Assembly (NCBI GenBank): GCA_002813105.2
Contig: CP017966.2
Coordinates: 978,745 to 1,042,744 of the forward strand
Length of the DNA stretch: 64,000 nt
Source: Methanosarcinales archaeon Met12
GTDB lineage: Archaea; Halobacteriota; UBA148; JAJOKI01
Direction of reading: 5' to 3'
In this document: piece by piece, positions 1 to 9,056 of the stretch
Numbering within the stretch: the first letter of the stretch is position 1
Layout: every line of letters begins with the position of its first letter
Position numbers and translations under genes: made by a program
The notes under the pieces: generated by a model
The model's input: only the letters and a program-made list of their open reading frames with translations
What the model was told of the DNA's origin: nothing
The model's database searches: none

Positions 1-1379
1 TGGAGCTGATGGAGAATGCTGGCAAGGCTGTTGCAGATGCAGTTCGAAAACGACACGCCAGTGGCAAGATCACACTCATAGCAGGGCGCGGCAATAACGG
101 AGGGGATGCGTTCGTAGCCGCCCGTTATCTAAAGGGATTCGATATCCACGTCATGTTGCTATGCACTCCTGAAAATATACGGACAAAAGAGGCAAAGGTT
201 AATTGGGATAGGTTAAAAGATACTGATGCGACCTTAACAGAAGTGCATGATACGGAAGATATCGACCGTGATGGGGTCATAAATTCGGACATCATCATCG
301 ATGCGATATTTGGAACGGGCATTCGTGGCCCGATCAGGGAACCAGAAGCAAGCGCAATCGACCTGATTAATGAGTCAAACGCGTTCGTGATATCTGTGGA
401 CGTCCCAAGTGGGATGGACCCGGATACAGGCAAGGGCATAAAAATGGTTCACCCAGATTTGACCATTACCTTTCATAAAATGAAAAAGGGATTGGCGACC
501 ATGCCAAACGTTGAAGTTATGGGCATAGGCGTGCCAGAAGAAGCGGAATTATTTGTAGGGCCTGGAGACGTTCACTCATTAGTATATAGAGATTCGGATA
601 GCCATAAAGGAGATAATGGGCGCATACTGATTATTGGAGGAGGTGCGTACGTCGGCGCACCCGCACTTGCTGCATTGGCGGCACTTAGGACTGGCGCAGA
701 TATAGCAACCATCGCTGCACCAGCCAGCGTCTCGGACATCATCGCATCGTTCTCACCGAACTTGATCGTGTCCTCGTTAACGTCTGATATACTCACGCTC
801 GACGACCTGCCGATCATAACAGAACTGGTGCAGGAGCACGATGTCGTGGTTATCGGCATGGGGCTGGGCAGGGACGAATTGACGCTGAGGGCGGTTAAAG
901 CAATCATCCCCATCTGTAAGAAGGTCGTGATCGATGCCGACGCATTATCTGCACTGGACCTGCCGCTGGATGGCAATGCCATAATAACTCCACATGCAGG
1001 CGAATTTAAACGATTGACTGGGCGTGACATCCCGAAAAACTGGAAGAAGAGAATGGAGGTGCTCAAGGAATTTGCAAGAGAGAATGGATGTGTTGTATTA
1101 TTAAAAGGCAAAATAGATATAATATCTAATGGCCATACGGCAAAGGCAAATCAGACCGGGAATGCTGGCATGACCGTTGGAGGAACTGGAGATGTGCTTG
1201 CTGGTGTTGTCGGAGCATTCTATGCAAAGAACGATGCTTTTGAGTCGGCTGCTGCTGGAGCTTTTATAAATGGGCTTGCCGGGGATATCGCATTTGGGGA
1301 ATATGGATTTGGACTGCTGGCGACAGATGTGATAGATGCCATTCCAAAAGCCATCAAAAAGACAAAAGATGAAGTTTAG
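1..1379 (+). CDS. nnr: Bifunctional NAD(P)H-hydrate epimerase/dehydratase, 5' end outside window
   Basis: Repairs hydrated NAD(P)H: an N-terminal YjeF-type epimerase domain followed by an ADP/ATP-dependent NAD(P)HX dehydratase domain. The reading frame is open to base 3 and encodes E-L before the first in-window ATG at 9. LMENAG is a conserved internal stretch of this family, so the true start lies upstream. Counting from base 9, the epimerase glycine-rich loop GRGNNGGD is at residues 26-33. The dehydratase domain (from about residue 200) carries ITPHAGEF near residue 330 and the nucleotide-binding NQTGNAGMTVGGTGD near 383-397. No regulatory sequence is visible because the 5' end is missing. 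The fusion order is the usual archaeal one. Confidence 0.93.
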   Translation, partial: ELMENAGKAVADAVRKRHASGKITLIAGRGNNGGDAFVAARYLKGFDIHVMLLCTPENIRTKEAKVNWDRLKDTDATLTEVHDTEDIDRDGVINSDIIIDAIFGTGIRGPIREPEASAIDLINESNAFVISVDVPSGMDPDTGKGIKMVHPDLTITFHKMKKGLATMPNVEVMGIGVPEEAELFVGPGDVHSLVYRDSDSHKGDNGRILIIGGGAYVGAPALAALAALRTGADIATIAAPASVSDIIASFSPNLIVSSLTSDILTLDDLPIITELVQEHDVVVIGMGLGRDELTLRAVKAIIPICKKVVIDADALSALDLPLDGNAIITPHAGEFKRLTGRDIPKNWKKRMEVLKEFARENGCVVLLKGKIDIISNGHTAKANQTGNAGMTVGGTGDVLAGVVGAFYAKNDAFESAAAGAFINGLAGDIAFGEYGFGLLATDVIDAIPKAIKKTKDEV

Positions 1380-1570
1380 GATTTGTTCATAAGAATCTGC
1401 CAACTTAAGGAAAAGATTGAGAAGCAAATTTATACACTTCTCTATCAATATGAAGGTTAACAAGTTCGTATATCCTTCTAGATTGGGGCAAAATGCGAAT
1501 TTCGTATATATTAAGTTATACGCCATGCCTGTGAATAATCTTAATATCCATAAGGGAAATTTAATAGAAT

Positions 1571-1882
1571 ATGGACATAGTAAGGTCTAAAAACGGTGTC
1601 CCAATAAGATTGACAGAGGAGAGATGGATTCATATTACAGAAGAGCATCCAGAGATGGCAGGCTATTATTTTGAAGTTCTCGAAGTGGTGGAGGGGGCAG
1701 AAGCAATTTATGAAGGTAAGACTGGGGAGCGTATAGCAGTAAGGCAAATAGAGAAGGATAAATATATTGTAGCAATATATAGGGAATTGAGTAAAGAAGA
1801 TGGATTTGTGATTACCGCCTTTTTAACGAGGTGGAGAAAAAAGCTTGAAAGGAGGCGAAAGATATGGCAGTGGGAGAAGTAA
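1571..1882 (+). CDS. Small toxin-like protein of a two-gene TA-like pair
   Basis: 103 residues. I do not recognise it by name with certainty. It resembles small proteins of phage-derived nuclease-like families: a basic N-terminus, then an R-L-T-x-E-R-W-x-H-I motif, a central beta-rich part and a C-terminal V-I-T-A-F-L-T followed by a very basic tail (RWRKKLERRRK). The final 19 bases overlap the next gene, a DUF2283 protein with a strong ribosome-binding site, which is the organisation expected of toxin-antitoxin pairs. The ATG at 1571 lacks a well-placed Shine-Dalgarno sequence. The toxin role is an inference from size, charge and context only. Confidence 0.6.
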   Translation: MDIVRSKNGVPIRLTEERWIHITEEHPEMAGYYFEVLEVVEGAEAIYEGKTGERIAVRQIEKDKYIVAIYRELSKEDGFVITAFLTRWRKKLERRRKIWQWEK

Positions 1883-2115
1883 AGAGGATAATGAATCTCG
1901 TACCTGACTTGTTGGAGGTGCCGTATTCAAGGATTTGGACATCTTACGATAAAGAAGCCGATGTTTTATACATTAACTTCAAGAGGCCAAGCCACGCGGA
2001 TGATTCTGAACTCACAGATGATGACCTTATAATCAGATATGAAAAAGGAGAAATTGTGGGGATTACCATACTCAACGCAAGTAGGAGAAAGATAGGATAT
2101 GAACACGGCATATAA
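1864..2115 (+). CDS. DUF2283 family protein, possible antitoxin partner
   Basis: 83 residues with the DUF2283 pattern: Y-D-K-E-A-D-V-L-Y-I-N-F at about residues 31-42, an acidic D-D-L-I-I-R-Y and a C-terminal G-E-I-V-G-I-T-I-L-N-A-S. It begins at ATG 1864 behind a clear GGAGG (about 1851-1855) that lies inside the upstream gene, so the two are translationally coupled. DUF2283 genes are commonly found beside small toxin-like genes. The molecular function is not established, and an antitoxin role is inferred from the overlap and the basic, nuclease-like neighbour. Confidence 0.75.
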   Translation: MAVGEVKRIMNLVPDLLEVPYSRIWTSYDKEADVLYINFKRPSHADDSELTDDDLIIRYEKGEIVGITILNASRRKIGYEHGI

Positions 2116-2270
2116 CAGAGCGTATCTGGCTACGGTGCTACGCACCTCCGCCCAAATTCCCTTTTAGGGAACTTCAGATACACTCGATACGTTATACACA
2201 ATTGCTTCATCTCTATTTATAGGTGTTAAGTTGACATTCCTCTGTTCACAGAACTGAAATAGGGGAAAGG
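2116..2270. repeat. Hairpin cluster downstream of the TA-like pair
   Basis: Non-coding. An outer inverted repeat GTATCTG (2122-2128) / CAGATAC (2175-2181) encloses two smaller perfect hairpins: GTGC-tac-GCAC (2135-2145) and TTCCC-tttta-GGGAA (2157-2171). It shares the words GCTACGC and CCCAAATT with the cluster at 20.7 kb. The convergent gene ends at 2271, so a terminator role for both genes is possible; a small mobile palindromic element is the alternative. Confidence 0.5.
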
Positions 2271-3863
2271 TTATCTTGCCTCGAAGACCTTCAAAACCCT
2301 TCCAATTCCCTTGCTCTTGCCCTCTCTGAAGATGAACTTCTCTCCTTCATAGATATGATATGGCCTGAACTTGAAGCGCATGGTGACACGCCCCGTCTGC
2401 CCTGCCATCATATATTCCTGCTCCAATTTCTCAAATGTGGCAGTTTCCGCTATGGTTTCAATATGGACAACTGGTTCATATCCCTTTGCAATGCGTGTCG
2501 GATGATTTAATATTATGACCTCTGCTTCAAACTCCCGAATTGATTTAATTTCCTTTTCACACAATAACATGCCCCTCCAGATGTCGGAGGGCTTGGCGCC
2601 TTTGAGCGCTATCCCAACGATGTCGCCGGCGCTTGCTTTATCCACCCTGTAATAGTGTGTCTCGATGGTCTGCACCTTGACCGGGATGGAGCCTCCATCG
2701 TCGGTCGGGCCAAGTTGCAGATGGTCTCCAACTTTCACCTCGCCTTGCTTGATCGAACCACTCACTACAGTTCCAACTCCTGTCACTTGATACACCTTAT
2801 CGACATACATCTGGAACGGCTTTTGAGCTCCCAGATTTCGTTTCGGCAGCTGGAACAATAACTGATCGAGCAGGTCAAATCCCGCCTTCGTAACGGATGA
2901 AACTCTGAGAATAGGGACTATCACTCCATCATTCAATCTATTGGAAATGGCGTGGAGGTCTGATTTTGATTTTATGCGCAATGGAATCTTTCCAACCACT
3001 TTAAGTATATGCATAATCTGTTTTTCCGTCTCTGCTGTATGTCCCTCTTCCACTCTATCGATTTTTGTGATGGCGATTATTGTCGGCAGCTCCATTGCGA
3101 GTAAAATTCCCAGATGCTCTTTTGTGACATGAGTCGCCCCATCGTCCGCCGCCACCACGAGCAACCCATAATCCAGTTTCTGACCGACGATGCCCCTTAT
3201 AGTGGTCCTCAACCATGGCTCGTGACCGACGGTGTCCACGAAAGATATCAGTTTGTCCACCGATTCGACCACTCCTGCCTTTTCTTTCTTGCTCAGGGGA
3301 TTCTTCAGACGAATTGCCTTTCCATTTTTAAATCCATATACACTATAAGACAAATCAGCGGACAGCCCCCTTTCGATTTCATGGGGCTGTACGTCCAAAA
3401 ATATGCGGGTCTTGCCAGCTCCATCGTCCATTATTCCAGTAACCAGAGAGCCTACCAATGTACTCTTCCCGTGATCCACGTGTCCTGCCGTACCAATCAG
3501 TATATGCTCTTTGGCAGGGAGGTGACTCTTAATGGTAAGGAGCCCAACATATCCCTTGTTTACCTTATATTCTTTACAGTCCGTGACCTTGGCACCAGCC
3601 TCAAGTGCGATACAGTTCAAAACAGATAACGTCTCTTTATACTTAGAGGATGATATGCCGCGCAACATACCTCCATCGGTCACTCCAACTACATAGAGCG
3701 CGGTACCATTCCCCATACTCAACCTGTGCTTCATCTGGCAGACTAACCCCTGCCTCCGTTCATCCTTCAGGTGCAACTCTTCTGTTAGATATTCTTTGAA
3801 CTCGATGTTTTCCTGTTCTCCATTGTCAAGTATGGTCTCCAATTGGTCCATCGTATCATACAT
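2271..3863 (-). CDS. GTPBP1-like translational GTPase (EF1A superfamily)
   Basis: 530-residue GTPase of the archaeal GTPBP1/GTPBP2-type branch of the EF-Tu/EF1A superfamily. About 120 residues precede the G domain. G1 GHVDHGKST is at about residues 126-134, G3 DTVGHE near 208-213 and G4 TKID near 265-268, followed by two beta-barrel domains typical of EF-Tu-like factors. The bacterial/eukaryal relatives act in ribosome rescue or mRNA decay; the archaeal role is unknown. It is the last gene of a minus-strand run with NMD3 and Taw2, 11 bases after the latter, which supports a translation or ribosome-maturation role. Two in-frame ATGs (residues 1 and 5) are both possible starts. Confidence 0.88.
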   Translation of the reverse strand: MYDTMDQLETILDNGEQENIEFKEYLTEELHLKDERRQGLVCQMKHRLSMGNGTALYVVGVTDGGMLRGISSSKYKETLSVLNCIALEAGAKVTDCKEYKVNKGYVGLLTIKSHLPAKEHILIGTAGHVDHGKSTLVGSLVTGIMDDGAGKTRIFLDVQPHEIERGLSADLSYSVYGFKNGKAIRLKNPLSKKEKAGVVESVDKLISFVDTVGHEPWLRTTIRGIVGQKLDYGLLVVAADDGATHVTKEHLGILLAMELPTIIAITKIDRVEEGHTAETEKQIMHILKVVGKIPLRIKSKSDLHAISNRLNDGVIVPILRVSSVTKAGFDLLDQLLFQLPKRNLGAQKPFQMYVDKVYQVTGVGTVVSGSIKQGEVKVGDHLQLGPTDDGGSIPVKVQTIETHYYRVDKASAGDIVGIALKGAKPSDIWRGMLLCEKEIKSIREFEAEVIILNHPTRIAKGYEPVVHIETIAETATFEKLEQEYMMAGQTGRVTMRFKFRPYHIYEGEKFIFREGKSKGIGRVLKVFEAR

Positions 3864-3874
3864 CGGGTTAAAGC

Positions 3875-4702
3875 CTAAAATACTTGCGCATCAATTACGA
3901 TGTGCCAGACGCCTGGAGAGTATTTCTTGACCTTATGCGATTTCTGTATTTTAACGGATTTGCCCAGCATTTCGGCCGTAGCTATGATTCGGTTGATTGG
4001 ACGGCCAAAACACAGTTTCTCAGGTGTCGTTTCGTGATAGTGAAGAATTCCCCCAGGCTTAAGCGCATTTATCCCATGGGCTAAATGATGAAATGCCTCA
4101 AAACTGCCCATAATCGCTCTATCAGCGATGCCAACTGGCGTTTTTATGGCGCAATCTCCGTGCACTGGCTGGACGATGTCCCCCACTTTATTGAGTTGAA
4201 CGTTCTCGCACAAATAGCGATATGCAAGAGGATTAACCTCAATTGCGACTATCTTCTTTGGTTTTGAATGTACTGCCATCGGGATCGAAAAGTATCCTAT
4301 TCCTGCGAACATGTCCACGACGATTTCGTCTTTACCGAGCTTGGACATCCTTTTTCTTTCGTCCAGATTTCCAGGCGAGAACATGATTTTAGTTGCATCC
4401 AGCTTAAATCTGCACCCATTCTCCTTGTGGATTGTTTCTGTGTCATTGCCTGCAATTACCTCGACGTTTGGCTCCCTGTACGGACCCGAAATCCTTCTCA
4501 TCCTCAACACGGTCTTGCATCTTGGATAAAATTTGAGGAGGGCTTCGCCAATCACATATTTCCTGGCTCTCAATTGAGGCGGGATGCTAACGATTATAAT
4601 ATCGCCGAGAATCTGCCACCCGCCCGGCAACAATTCCAACTCATCTTTACTCAATGCACCAGTTAGTAGCTTTGGGAGGGTGGCGTTCGATTCTCTGGAC
4701 AT
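3875..4702 (-). CDS. taw2: tRNA(Phe) wyosine aminocarboxypropyltransferase Taw2 (TYW2 family)
   Basis: 275-residue class I SAM-binding enzyme of the Trm5/TYW2 family. Taw2 transfers the 3-amino-3-carboxypropyl group of SAM to the wyosine precursor at G37 of tRNA-Phe. The SAM-binding motif DMFAGIGYFSIP lies near residues 129-140. The HYHE motif near 221 and the absence of the NLP catalytic motif of Trm5 favour TYW2 over the m1G37 methyltransferase. The N-terminal part (LPGGWQILGDIIIVSIP) is the usual family domain. It sits between NMD3 and the GTPBP1-like gene on the same strand. A Trm5b assignment is the main alternative. Confidence 0.85.
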   Translation of the reverse strand: MSRESNATLPKLLTGALSKDELELLPGGWQILGDIIIVSIPPQLRARKYVIGEALLKFYPRCKTVLRMRRISGPYREPNVEVIAGNDTETIHKENGCRFKLDATKIMFSPGNLDERKRMSKLGKDEIVVDMFAGIGYFSIPMAVHSKPKKIVAIEVNPLAYRYLCENVQLNKVGDIVQPVHGDCAIKTPVGIADRAIMGSFEAFHHLAHGINALKPGGILHYHETTPEKLCFGRPINRIIATAEMLGKSVKIQKSHKVKKYSPGVWHIVIDAQVF

Positions 4703-4805
4703 AGCTCTTATTGGTAGTTAACCTTGATGACTTATATCGTTTTATGCGAAGAAAGGAGTTTGCGATAGGTAATTTGGGCGATGATTGTATCAGGTATATG
4801 AGTGA

Positions 4806-5846
4806 TCAACTCTCTTTCGGCAAAATAAACATGCCCTTCTCGGTCTTGACGACCAAAACATCATCTCCGCTCTCCGCAGTTAAAAAAGGCGGCCTTGGCA
4901 AAGTCATTGGCTTGTATGAATCAGGGTCGAGAATTTGGATTTCGTCATCCTGCACCATCGTCAGAATGGTCGCTTCAGCATCAGATTCATGGCACAGTAA
5001 TTTCACTCCTTTCAGTTTCTTGGCATCTGAAATAAAACGTGCGCCAGTCATTAAATCAATCCCGATTACCTTTTTTCTAGAGTCCGTTATCTGGATTACG
5101 CTGTCTCTCAGTGAGATGATATCTCCTGGCATGAGGTTAGGGATGCGCACCGCAAAGGAAATTCTGTAGATGTTCTTTCCGTCCCGTTGTCCGACCAATT
5201 TTGACGCCTCTGAAAAATTCCCTCCAAATTTATCTATGATGGCTTTGGATATCTGCCTGCCAATCTTAATCGCCCCTACATATATATCCATGCCCTCTTT
5301 CAGGTGTTTAATATCCGAAATAAAGGCATTTTTACTGAGCTCCTGGATTTGTTTGATGACCGTATGCGCAATCTTCTCTGAGATGTGCCTTTCCATCTCC
5401 GTCAGAGTGCGCCCGCTTGCCCTGACCTGTACGATGCCCTCATAGTAACCCCCGGCAATTAGACTACATCTATCACATGCCCTCTTTTTGATCCGAACCT
5501 CGACATCAAACTCTTTGAAGACGTCCATCCTCTGCACCACGGCATCCACACGAACGTGTACCTTGCTGGCGCATCCATCAGATACTTGAGGTTTGAGTGC
5601 AATGCGCAGCTCATTGGCATCGGGATGGATATTCAATTGAGACATGGCGATTGGAGTTACGGCATCTGCATAATCATGGTATTTGGTCCATCTGCCACCG
5701 ACAAAACAAGCCCTACACGTTGGACATATCTCAAGTTCCAACATAGATGGATGCTCAATTAGATTGAAGTGTTTTAGAAAACAGGGTGTGCAAAGCCCTT
5801 CTTTGGATTCTCGCCCACAACCTGGACAAAATAGTGATGGAGTCAT
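4806..5846 (-). CDS. nmd3: NMD3-family 60S/50S ribosome export/assembly protein
   Basis: 346 residues. The N-terminal zinc-binding region has CPGCG (residues 7-11), CTPC (17-20) and CPTC (41-44), followed by the conserved GGRW. The rest is the beta-rich NMD3 body. In eukaryotes NMD3 is the nuclear export adaptor of the large subunit; archaeal members have no nucleus and are presumed to act in late large-subunit assembly near the peptidyl-tRNA sites. It is the first gene of a minus-strand run with Taw2 and a translational GTPase. The length is normal for archaeal members. Confidence 0.9.
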   Translation of the reverse strand: MTPSLFCPGCGRESKEGLCTPCFLKHFNLIEHPSMLELEICPTCRACFVGGRWTKYHDYADAVTPIAMSQLNIHPDANELRIALKPQVSDGCASKVHVRVDAVVQRMDVFKEFDVEVRIKKRACDRCSLIAGGYYEGIVQVRASGRTLTEMERHISEKIAHTVIKQIQELSKNAFISDIKHLKEGMDIYVGAIKIGRQISKAIIDKFGGNFSEASKLVGQRDGKNIYRISFAVRIPNLMPGDIISLRDSVIQITDSRKKVIGIDLMTGARFISDAKKLKGVKLLCHESDAEATILTMVQDDEIQILDPDSYKPMTLPRPPFLTAESGDDVLVVKTEKGMFILPKES

Positions 5847-5885
5847 TATGTACTAACCTGTCTTATTCATTCTGAACAATCTTAT

Positions 5886-6107
5886 TTAAATCACCCTGAT
5901 CGTATCACTGCCTTCAAATCGTAATCCTTCAATCTCTCCAGTTATTGTCAAAGTTACGTTTCCTATGGTGACCATGTTTTGCACCTCTGATCTGTCGAAT
6001 TTGACCATAAGCTCTGGATAACCATCTCTATCTTTTATCTCTGGATTTCTTACGAATCCATATTTTGGATTTCTTTGTCTCCTCATGTTCATGTTCTGGT
6101 GGTTCAT
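5886..6107 (-). pseudogene. Relic of a surface-protein beta domain (copy B)
   Basis: A 73-residue open frame whose second half (KDRDGYPELMVKFDRSEVQ, then a stretch ending FEGSDTIRVI) matches the terminal unit of long exported archaeal and bacterial repeat proteins (dockerin/cohesin-bearing or PKD-type). Nothing of the large upstream protein is present, and the frame overlaps the preceding ORF in another frame. A second, similar fragment lies at 6349-6466, on the other side of that ORF. I read it as a gene remnant; expression as a small protein from the ATG at 6107 cannot be excluded. Confidence 0.55.
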
Positions 6108-6369
6108 ATTTCGGTTCTGGCGTAGGGCCGAGCCATAAGGTATGTCCTATAATTAAAAGTATAACCGCAAACACCACCATAACTATGACATTTATTAATC
6201 CAGATATACTGAAATTTCTTACTAATGTGTGTATACCTGTGCCAGTCATGATTAGCCCCAAACCTCCCAAAGCAATTGTGATGAATGTTACGACAGATCT
6301 CAAAAAGCTTCGGATGCTAATATTACTACTCCCTTTATCCTTTAACTCTGATTGTATCGCTACCCGCAA
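6028..6369 (-). CDS. Small two-helix membrane protein, unknown
   Basis: 113 residues from a TTG at 6369; no ATG exists near the start and no ribosome-binding site is visible. Two hydrophobic segments (about residues 24-47 and 57-78) are followed by a very charged tail rich in E, H, K and R. The first codons overlap the relic domain upstream (6349-6466) in another frame, and the last 80 bases overlap the second relic. I do not recognise a family. It may be a genuine small membrane protein or part of the decayed exported protein. Confidence 0.45.
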   Translation of the reverse strand: MRVAIQSELKDKGSSNISIRSFLRSVVTFITIALGGLGLIMTGTGIHTLVRNFSISGLINVIVMVVFAVILLIIGHTLWLGPTPEPKYEPPEHEHEETKKSKIWIRKKSRDKR

Positions 6370-6466
6370 AAGCTATTCCTGCAATCTCTCCTGAAACCGT
6401 TAGTCGGAATGCAACTCCTGGAGTAACTATGCTCTGTACATCCGATTTGATATATCTTAAGATACA
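6349..6466 (-). pseudogene. Relic of a surface-protein beta domain (copy A)
   Basis: Read on the minus strand directly after, and in frame with, the MCM stop codon. About 39 codons encode a stretch beginning IKSDVQSIVTPG and ending FAGSDTIRVKG before a stop. This is clearly paralogous to the fragment at 5886-6107: both have a S-(D/E)-V-Q core, GEI(A/E)G and GSDTIRV. There is no start codon. It looks like the end of a lost exported protein pushed against the end of mcm. Confidence 0.5.
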
Positions 6467-8560
6467 TTATCCTGCCACTGCCAATTTGATAAATCCTGCA
6501 GTAGGTTCGTAGATGTCCCCCTGCTGTTTTAGTTTGGATATAAGTTCCTCTGCAGTGTCCCTCGATATGCCGTTTTCTTCGCCTTTGTTATAGATATACT
6601 CTATTGGCGCCTTACCCCCATGCTCGCGCTCGAGCTCTCGTATGATGTCGCGCAACACCTTGATCTTGTCACGCTGGCTTTTGCTGGTGCCCACTGCTAT
6701 GACATCGACGTCGAACATCCCGGTCTCAGGGTCTATTCCAACCTGTTTGAGGCATGCCTCTACTATGTTGATGGCCCGATTTGCATCATTTTCCGTAACC
6801 GAGTCGCTCAGTCTAATCCTGGCACTTGCCTCTGATAGCCGTACCAGCGCCTCTAGTTGACGCGCTGTCACCGGTACCGGGGAATTGGCACCTATCCCTT
6901 GCTTTCGCAACCCGAGATAGAACTCGACCAACTTCTGGCGTGATTCATCGATGAGTATGGGATATATCCTCTTAGCATAGGCGATATATTTTCTCAGCAG
7001 GTCTGGGTCGATTTCAGGCTGGACTACCTCCATTGCGGATTTCACATCTTCTTCGGTTACCCTGCCACCTGGGAAGTTTTTAGCATGTTCAGCGAGCTCT
7101 CCTGCGTAATGCGTCCGTAGAATATGCTCGGCGATGTTTTTATCCAGCTCTATATCCGGTTCATCAGCGAGAGGGAATATCAGGTCAAATCGAGATAGTA
7201 GTGCTGGCGGTAGGTTGATCTGTTCTGCTATTGAGGTATATCTATCGAACCTTCCATATTTTGGGTTAGCAGCGCCCAGCAGAGAGCATCTGCATCTGAG
7301 CGTGGCTATGATGCCTGCTTTGGCCACGCTGATGGTCTGCTGTTCCATCGCCTCGTGCAGTGCACTTCGATCCTCTGACTTCATTTTATCCATCTCATCC
7401 ACAGCAGCTATTCCCTTGTCGGCGAGCACAAGTGCGCCTGCTTCAAGCGTCCAGCGTCCATCTCCAAATTCGTCTTTAACAGCGGTGGCGGTCAATCCAG
7501 CTGATGTCGTGCTCTTTCCACTTGTGTAGATTCCCCGCGGCGCAAGCTTTGTTATATAGCGAAGCATTTGAGATTTTGCTGTGCCAGGGTCTCCAACTAA
7601 CAGCATGTGAACATCGCCCCTGATTCGCGTGCCGTCTGGCAGGAGCTTTGCCACTCCCGAGAACAATTGAAGTGCCATCGCTTCCTTTACATTTTCATAG
7701 CCAAAAATAGATGGAGCAATCGAGTTGACCACGGTTTTATAAATGTCTGGATTTTCAGATAACTTAAGAATCGCTTCCTCGTCTTCTTTGGAGATGGCCA
7801 GTTCCTCGAATTCCTGTTCCTCCATTTCGATCGAAATGCATTCAAGATATATGTCAAAAAACGCACTCTTTCCACTGGGAGTGGTACGCTGATATGAACA
7901 CAGAATCCCCGTAACGATCACCCTGTCGCCAGGCGCAACTATTCCTGTTAGATCGTCCTCTATATTCACATCTAATGTCTGCGGCTGTTCTCCCCCTCTC
8001 AGCTCTTCTGGAGATTCTTGTATCTGCAGTTTTTGCGCATCCACGAAAGTCGATTCGCTGAGATTCAGTTTGAATGGACCATTTCTGCCGCATGACACGT
8101 TTTCACAGACGTATGGCTCGTTGAACTTTGTCCCGGTTTGCAGTACATAGGTGAGCTGCTCACACCGCAAGCACTCGAATGCGGCATTGATTATCTTAGG
8201 GCGCACTGCAGTAGCTTTTCGCACCAGCCCTTCTATCGCGATTAACCTGGAAATATGTTGACTTCTTAGCTCTCTAATCTGCGTCTTCTTAGGGAGTTTG
8301 GTCACTCTGACGTGCACATCATCTAGGCGAACGTCAATTGGAATATCGATGAGCTTGAGAGCCTCTTCCATATCTGGCACAACTACCTGAGGCCTCTCCA
8401 ACAGTGCATCCGCTAAACTCAAATCATATTTCTCGATATCATGGTACTCGACGATCAGAGTGCGCCCCTCTGGATATTCATTCGCTAGCTGGAGAATGTG
8501 CGCTTCATAGTACTGCTTGAGAAATTCCTCCCATTTAGAAACTGATGAATATTCTGGCAT
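6467..8560 (-). CDS. mcm: Replicative DNA helicase MCM
   Basis: Homohexameric replicative helicase, about 697 residues from the chosen ATG at 8560. An N-terminal DNA-binding part has a zinc site (CLRC near residue 129, CENVSC about 25 residues later). The AAA+ core has Walker A GDPGTAKS near 322, Walker B DEMDKM near 387 and the arginine finger in LLSRFD near 453. A C-terminal winged helix completes the protein. The longer frame to 8590 overlaps the upstream gene; the ATG at 8560 lies 4 bases after that gene's stop, with GGAG upstream. Orc1/Cdc6 is divergently encoded 0.6 kb away, so this is a compact replication-initiation locus. Length and motifs are normal. Confidence 0.97.
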   Translation of the reverse strand: MPEYSSVSKWEEFLKQYYEAHILQLANEYPEGRTLIVEYHDIEKYDLSLADALLERPQVVVPDMEEALKLIDIPIDVRLDDVHVRVTKLPKKTQIRELRSQHISRLIAIEGLVRKATAVRPKIINAAFECLRCEQLTYVLQTGTKFNEPYVCENVSCGRNGPFKLNLSESTFVDAQKLQIQESPEELRGGEQPQTLDVNIEDDLTGIVAPGDRVIVTGILCSYQRTTPSGKSAFFDIYLECISIEMEEQEFEELAISKEDEEAILKLSENPDIYKTVVNSIAPSIFGYENVKEAMALQLFSGVAKLLPDGTRIRGDVHMLLVGDPGTAKSQMLRYITKLAPRGIYTSGKSTTSAGLTATAVKDEFGDGRWTLEAGALVLADKGIAAVDEMDKMKSEDRSALHEAMEQQTISVAKAGIIATLRCRCSLLGAANPKYGRFDRYTSIAEQINLPPALLSRFDLIFPLADEPDIELDKNIAEHILRTHYAGELAEHAKNFPGGRVTEEDVKSAMEVVQPEIDPDLLRKYIAYAKRIYPILIDESRQKLVEFYLGLRKQGIGANSPVPVTARQLEALVRLSEASARIRLSDSVTENDANRAINIVEACLKQVGIDPETGMFDVDVIAVGTSKSQRDKIKVLRDIIRELEREHGGKAPIEYIYNKGEENGISRDTAEELISKLKQQGDIYEPTAGFIKLAVAG

Positions 8561-8564
8561 TTTT

Positions 8565-9056
8565 TCAACGTCTCCATAGTTGCGGGTCAATTACGTAATC
8601 GGTGCCATCCCGACCGATCTGCGGGAGTTCCATGAGTTCGTCCACCGTGAATCCAACGGAATCGTCGTCATAGCGCTTCTTCAATTTCGACCATTTGAGG
8701 ATATATGCTTCCCTCGGTTTCCCAGTGCCCCTTCTAAGTTCAATGGCCAGAAATCCTGTTCTGCCTGATTTTTTGAGGAACTCATCGATGCGCTCGAGCT
8801 GGTGTGTGCCATTTTTGTCGGTGCTAAAGTGCTGGGTGAAGTAGAGTGCGTTCGCTCCCTTTTTTGTCGATATGCTCTTGCACTCGATGCCCAGATAGTA
8901 ATCCGGATTTAGCGAATCGACCAGTACGTCCAACGGCTGTGAGGAAAATCTGTGCTGTTTAATCCTGTATGCTATGCCATCGATCTGGTTGCGCTCAAAG
9001 GATATATTGAAGGACCTGACCAACTCGCGTTCAAATTCGGTCATTTTATCGCACAT
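8565..9056 (-). CDS. PD-(D/E)XK nuclease-like protein upstream of MCM
   Basis: 163 residues. The core shows an acidic QPLDVLVDS (about residues 40-48) followed by YYLGIECKS (about 52-60), where D, E and K fit the D...ExK active site of resolvase/RecB-like nucleases. I recognise it as an archaeal Holliday-junction-resolvase-like small nuclease, although substrate specificity cannot be read from the sequence. Its stop lies 4 bases before the mcm start, so the two are probably co-transcribed, linking it to replication or fork repair. Start choice is ATG 9056 or 9044; neither has a strong Shine-Dalgarno, so a leaderless transcript is possible. Confidence 0.75.
   Translation of the reverse strand: MCDKMTEFERELVRSFNISFERNQIDGIAYRIKQHRFSSQPLDVLVDSLNPDYYLGIECKSISTKKGANALYFTQHFSTDKNGTHQLERIDEFLKKSGRTGFLAIELRRGTGKPREAYILKWSKLKKRYDDDSVGFTVDELMELPQIGRDGTDYVIDPQLWRR

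Noticed and set aside
1101-1526. A 141-codon minus-strand ORF after nnr
   Set aside because: It overlaps the 3' end of the well-supported nnr gene and has no family-like features.
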